A stretch of DNA of 8,730 nt from an uncultured Erysipelotrichaceae bacterium (GTDB lineage: Bacteria; Bacillota_I; Bacilli_A; RFN20; CAG-826). Of this stretch, positions 6,633 through 8,730 are shown in pieces. Location: NCBI GenBank assembly GCA_900321535.1, contig ONWJ01000035.1, positions 1 to 8,730 on the forward strand, read 5' to 3'. The notes beneath the pieces were generated by a model. That model was not told the DNA's origin, did not search any database, and saw nothing but the letters and a program-made list of their open reading frames with translations. Each line of letters starts with the position of its first letter. Position 1 is the first letter of the stretch. Both the position numbers and the translations under genes were made by a program.

Positions 6633-6662
6633 ATAAGGATTTCCTAGGCGTTTTTCACCATA

Positions 6663-6682
6663 AATTGATTATTTAATCAATT
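6663..6682. repeat. A/T-rich inverted repeat across the antiporter stop codon
   Basis: Perfect 9-bp arms (AATTGATTA and TAATCAATT) flank a 2-bp centre, and the antiporter TAA lies inside the left arm. There is no run of T after it on the minus strand, so it is not a canonical terminator. It could be an mRNA 3'-end stem or an operator for the next gene. Confidence 0.5.
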
Positions 6683-7883
6683 CTTCCGGGTTTTGGCATT
6701 CCTTTTGCAACAACTCCTTATAACTTAGGTCCATGGCGATCGCCCCGATCGGCGCGGTAAGTAAAATCGCCACCACTGCCGCGGTCAATACAATGGTCCC
6801 ACAGGCTAGTCCTTCGGTTAAAGCAATCGCGCCGATGGAAGCTTGAACCGTAGCCTTTGGCAAATAGGATAAAACGATGAATAGTTTTTCTTTGCCATTG
6901 AACTTCGTGGCAATCAGGCATAGCAAAACACCGGCGCTTCTAAACACCAATGCGATGAACACCAATCCAACGATGATTGCCCCTTCTTTGGAAAACGCAT
7001 AATGAACGTCAGTCGCGATTCCTACCAAAGCGAATAAGAGGATCTCGAACCCGTTCCACAATGCGTTATAGGAATCTTGGATTTCTTTGGCTTCTTTCTT
7101 CTTGAAGATGGCCACTACCAAAGCCATCACAATGATTGCAAGGAGCGAAGAAATAGAGAAATATGGCTTAAGGAACGATTCTAACGCCAACATGCCAAAG
7201 GAGAATCCAAGCATCAAGATGACGCTAATGATGCGGTTCAATCCGATTTTATGAATCAAAAGCGTCAACAGCAAACCAACCGCGATTCCTAGTACGATTC
7301 CACTTACGATGCTGATTGGTATTTGGGCAATATCCCAAGCGTTAAACGAAGATGTAGCCACCAAATTCTTAAAGGAATAGAAGAGGACGATAACATAGAT
7401 ATCATCGCAAGAAGCTCCCGCCATTATGAGCTCGGGAACAGCCTTTTCCTTGCCATAACCCTCTTTCATCAATTTGATCATTCTCGGCACGACAATCGCG
7501 GGAGAAACCGCGGCCAAAACCGAGCCTAGAAGCAAAGCCTCTAAATGCGAAATCCCAAGCAACAACGGTGCGAAGATAAGAACGCCGACGATTTCAAATG
7601 TGGCAGGGACAAAGCACATCAATATCGCAGGGCGCCCGATCTTCTTTAGATTTTGGATATCCAAAGAAAGGCCACTTCGAGTCAAGATGATGACCAAAGC
7701 GATTTGTCGAAGATAAGAAGAAATCGATAGCAAGGTCTCATCGACGATATTGAGCACGGATGGGCCGATTAAAATACCTAGCAAGATATACCAAATCAGT
7801 TTCGGCAGCCTGATTTTTTCAAAGAGCAATCCTCCAAGGATTCCAGCGCCAAAAATGATAAATAACGAAAGAAAGATGTTCAT
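6669..7883 (-). CDS. Cation:proton antiporter, CPA1/NhaP-like
   Basis: This 404-aa polytopic membrane protein should exchange Na+ or K+ for H+. Family features are: N-terminal helix then KIRLPKLIWYILLGILIGP (23-41), LTRSGLSLD (67-75), AAVSPAIVVPRMIKLMKEGY (124-143), the ion-site Asp pair in GASCDDIYVIVL (156-167; Asp160-Asp161), SYLPKATVQASIGAIAL (339-355) and the terminal LLTAPIGAIAMDLSYKELL (374-392). Two adjacent Asp residues usually go with electrogenic exchange; relatives commonly have Val where Cys159 stands. The ion cannot be told from sequence. I start at ATG 7883, which has AAGGAG 4 nt upstream; an ATG six codons earlier (7901) lies upstream of that site. Unlike its neighbours it has a long structured leader. 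Confidence 0.92.
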   Translation of the reverse strand: MNIFLSLFIIFGAGILGGLLFEKIRLPKLIWYILLGILIGPSVLNIVDETLLSISSYLRQIALVIILTRSGLSLDIQNLKKIGRPAILMCFVPATFEIVGVLIFAPLLLGISHLEALLLGSVLAAVSPAIVVPRMIKLMKEGYGKEKAVPELIMAGASCDDIYVIVLFYSFKNLVATSSFNAWDIAQIPISIVSGIVLGIAVGLLLTLLIHKIGLNRIISVILMLGFSFGMLALESFLKPYFSISSLLAIIVMALVVAIFKKKEAKEIQDSYNALWNGFEILLFALVGIATDVHYAFSKEGAIIVGLVFIALVFRSAGVLLCLIATKFNGKEKLFIVLSYLPKATVQASIGAIALTEGLACGTIVLTAAVVAILLTAPIGAIAMDLSYKELLQKECQNPEELIK

Positions 7884-7887
7884 AACG

Positions 7888-7893
7888 CTCCTT
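7888..7893 (-). promoter_or_regulatory. Ribosome binding site of the antiporter
   Basis: Minus-strand AAGGAG (in GGGAAGGAGCGTT) lies 4 nt before ATG 7883 and decides that start over the ATG at 7901. The GGG just before it can pair in one of two alternative hairpins of the leader. Confidence 0.75.
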
Positions 7894-7953
7894 CCCGTCA
7901 TAGAAAAAGCTGATAACCTATGACAAGAAAATAGTCATAGACGTCATCAGCTT
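7894..7953 (-). promoter_or_regulatory. Candidate cis-regulatory RNA in the antiporter leader (alternative hairpins)
   Basis: Reading the minus strand, element A CTATGAC (7940-7934), its complement B GTCATAG (7924-7918) and a second copy C CTATGAC (7903-7897) follow one another. A pairs with B, and this stem is enclosed by AAGCTGAT (7953-7946) with ATCAGCTT (7914-7907), a two-tier hairpin running into five T. B can instead pair with C; that helix extends with wobble pairs to CTTGTCATAG with CTATGACGGG, ending directly at the AAGGAG. The two folds exclude each other. The complementarities are seen directly; switching and any ligand are inferred. The A:B hairpin plus T-run could also be a plain attenuator. 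Confidence 0.5.
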
Positions 7954-8011
7954 GTAATCGCGGTTTTCTATTTCTAGAAGGGAGACATCATTCCCTGTGA
8001 AAAATATACAT

Positions 8012-8038
8012 CAATGAATGGCAAAAATCCATTCATTG
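8012..8038 (-). promoter_or_regulatory. Perfect 10-bp hairpin upstream of the antiporter
   Basis: CAATGAATGG (8012-8021) and CCATTCATTG (8029-8038) form a perfect 10-bp stem with a 7-nt loop. On the minus strand a T-rich stretch (TATATTTTT) follows after a few bases, so it may be a leader stem or a weak terminator; on the plus strand there is no T-run. It sits about 130 nt before the antiporter start. Confidence 0.5.
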
Positions 8039-8043
8039 GATTC

Positions 8044-8063
8044 GGAATTGTTAACAATATTCC
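8044..8063. promoter_or_regulatory. Palindromic operator-like site
   Basis: A perfect 12-bp palindrome ATTGTTAACAAT (8047-8058) is flanked by GGA and TTCC, symmetric with one extra base. Such a site could bind a dimeric regulator or form a short RNA stem. It lies between the antiporter leader and the coding remnant, so it could serve either side. No protein can be assigned. Confidence 0.35.
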
Positions 8064-8148
8064 ACTTTTTGGGTGAGACGCCCGTTTATGTTAATCCATC
8101 AAAAGGAATAACTTTGCTGCACAAAAATGAAAACACCCTGACACGTAA

Positions 8149-8528
8149 GTATCAAGGCGCATAATTCATCTGGCAGACTTTGATGTTTTTGATACAAGCT
8201 ACGCGGTCATCTACGATGAGGAAGAAGAAATCTACACTTGCGTCTCCGAATCCGAGGAAATCGAAATCACCATCTCGGTGGCTTCCGAATACGTCGTCTT
8301 GGTCTCCATCCTCGTCACCGCGGAATAATCGTCCCGCGATAAAGCAAAGTAACCCCCGGGCCATATGGCCCGTCCCATTGGACCGTTACCGTCACCGATT
8401 ACCAATATGCCTTTGAGATTGTGAAGTTAGCGGCAAAGCAAAACGATGAGCTCTGTCTCCGCTTCCTAAAGATCGTTCCACCCGATCACGAAAGCAAAAT
8501 CGCAAACGGGAAAACGATTAGCTATTAA
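8149..8528 (+). pseudogene. Decayed coding remnant, unknown protein
   Basis: Two plus-strand stretches read like this genome's coding sequence (many GTC, ATC, ACC, TAC and GAA codons) but sit in different frames. Segment 1 (8149-8328) includes DFDVFDTSYAVIYDEEEE and continues to ILVTAE before TAA. Segment 2 (8343-8528) includes GPSHWTVTVTDYQYAFEIVK and LRFLKIVPPDHESKIANG before TAA at 8526. Neither has an ATG. The only nearby candidate, ATG 8127, stops after four codons. Frame breaks therefore occur near 8140-8165 and near 8326-8342. I do not recognise the protein. Sequencing error is an alternative to decay, and a chance open stretch is possible but less likely for both. Confidence 0.5.
8357..8372. 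repeat. 16-bp perfect GC-rich palindrome
   Basis: CGGGCCATATGGCCCG is perfectly self-complementary over 16 bp. It lies just after the frame break between the two segments of the coding remnant. It may be a chance palindrome, a scar of a rearrangement, or a protein site. Confidence 0.6.
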
Positions 8529-8537
8529 AAATCGTTT
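8512..8537. repeat. Inverted repeat at the end of the coding remnant
   Basis: AAACGATT (8512-8519) and AATCGTTT (8530-8537) form an 8-bp stem with a 10-nt loop that contains the remnant's TAA. Only a short CTTT follows on the plus strand and TCCC on the minus, so terminator function is doubtful. Confidence 0.35.
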
Positions 8538-8562
8538 CTTTGAAAGGTACCAAGAAAGCTTT

Positions 8563-8605
8563 TCGATGAAACCTCAACATTCCATCGATGTTTTCTCGTT
8601 TTTCC
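8563..8605 (+). terminator. Possible intrinsic terminator between convergent units
   Basis: TCGATG (8563-8568) pairs with CATCGA (8583-8588), followed on the plus strand by a T-rich tail (TGTTTTCTCGTTTTT). The stem is only 6 bp. It would end transcription coming from the coding remnant. For the opposing leucine-rich-repeat gene the minus-strand tail is less T-rich. Confidence 0.3.
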
Positions 8606-8624
8606 TATGCATGGGCATCGATTT

Positions 8625-8729
8625 CTAGCCGAGAGGAACATCACCGTTTTGGCAATGAACAACCTGGCAAGAGGTGCCGTTAAACCACTCCGGATCCTTT
8701 TCGATGGCTTCCCAACTTTCCACGCTTCC
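8625..8729 (-). CDS. C-terminus of a BspA-like leucine-rich-repeat protein (enters from right edge)
   Basis: The last 34 codons of a minus-strand gene end at TAG 8627-8625 and continue beyond the window. The visible peptide reads GSVESWEAIEKDPEWFNGTS followed by CQVVHCQNGDVPLG. This matches the usual ending of BspA-type (LRR_5) leucine-rich-repeat proteins, where a G-(T/S)-x2-x-W-x-x-I segment is followed by a Trp-containing strand and a final V-H-C-x-(N/D)-G-D. Such proteins are typically secreted or surface-exposed in gut and oral anaerobes, but no signal or anchor is visible here because the N-terminus is missing. Function cannot be narrowed from this fragment. Confidence 0.7.
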   Translation of the reverse strand, partial: GSVESWEAIEKDPEWFNGTSCQVVHCQNGDVPLG

Positions 8730-8730
8730 C

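Noticed and set aside
7884..8160. A named riboswitch class (Na+, ydaO or yybP-ykoY) upstream of the antiporter
   Set aside because: I could not match any known consensus by eye; only the alternative hairpins are reported, without a class.
8152..8364. Minus-strand open frame of 70 codons, rich in Asp, Gly and Phe
   Set aside because: It is the reverse shadow of the plus-strand segment whose codon choice matches this genome; it has no recognisable domain.
8180..8416. Plus-strand open frame of 78 codons, rich in Ser, Pro and Arg
   Set aside because: The low-complexity composition is what an out-of-frame reading gives; the two neighbouring frames contain the better coding segments. A short part could bridge the frame break, but it is not a gene on its own.
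1..8730. CRISPR array, tRNA/rRNA genes, insertion sequence or integrase
   Set aside because: No regularly spaced repeats, no tRNA-like cloverleaf with a TTCRA arm, and no transposase or recombinase motif was seen on either strand.

Overview
The window looks like the chromosome of a bacterium that uses the standard code 11: TGG encodes Trp, and TGA, TAA and TAG all end genes. Base composition is moderate, in the mid-40s % GC by eye on a few lines. The Rnf gene order (C-D-G-E-A), a RarA of the Clostridia/Bacilli type, a YcxB-like membrane protein, a Bacillota-style CPA1 antiporter and a BspA-like leucine-rich-repeat tail together suggest an anaerobic, probably host-associated Bacillota lineage. 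This is a family-resemblance inference, not a taxonomic identification.

Layout. Positions 1-3810 (minus strand) hold most of an Rnf operon in the order rnfC, rnfD, rnfG, rnfE, rnfA. The genes overlap by 4-11 bp, rnfA runs off the left edge, and rnfB is expected beyond it. Positions 3884-5203 (minus) encode the AAA+ replication-recombination ATPase RarA. A 55-bp divergent intergenic region separates it from a plus-strand TraX-family membrane protein (5259-6143). This meets, with a single base between the stop codons, a minus-strand YcxB-like small membrane protein (6145-6618). Upstream of that lies a minus-strand cation:proton antiporter (6669-7883). The 741 bp from 7884 to 8624 contain no intact gene. 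They hold a structured leader for the antiporter (about 7884-8100), a decayed plus-strand coding remnant (about 8149-8528), and a short possible terminator region. At the right edge (8625-8729, minus) is the C-terminus of a BspA-type leucine-rich-repeat protein.

How the genes work together. Rnf couples ferredoxin:NAD+ oxidoreduction to Na+ or H+ movement across the membrane. The antiporter three genes away exchanges monovalent cations for protons, so both act on the same ion gradients, although nothing in the sequence shows them to be co-regulated. RarA is housekeeping. The roles of TraX and the YcxB-like protein are unknown here.

Most notable observations. (1) The four genes that appear to start transcription units (rnfC, rarA, the traX-like gene and the YcxB-like gene) lack a Shine-Dalgarno sequence and have a -10-like hexamer 6-8 nt before the start codon, which implies leaderless mRNAs. 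Genes inside the rnf operon, and the antiporter, have clear Shine-Dalgarno sequences, except rnfD, whose only one is oddly distant. (2) The antiporter leader contains three copies of a 7-nt element (one inverted) that allow two mutually exclusive hairpins next to the ribosome binding site, a candidate cis-regulatory RNA. (3) The flavin-attachment motifs of both RnfD and RnfG depart from the usual (S/T)GAT form. I found no clear sign of a wholly new multi-gene system.
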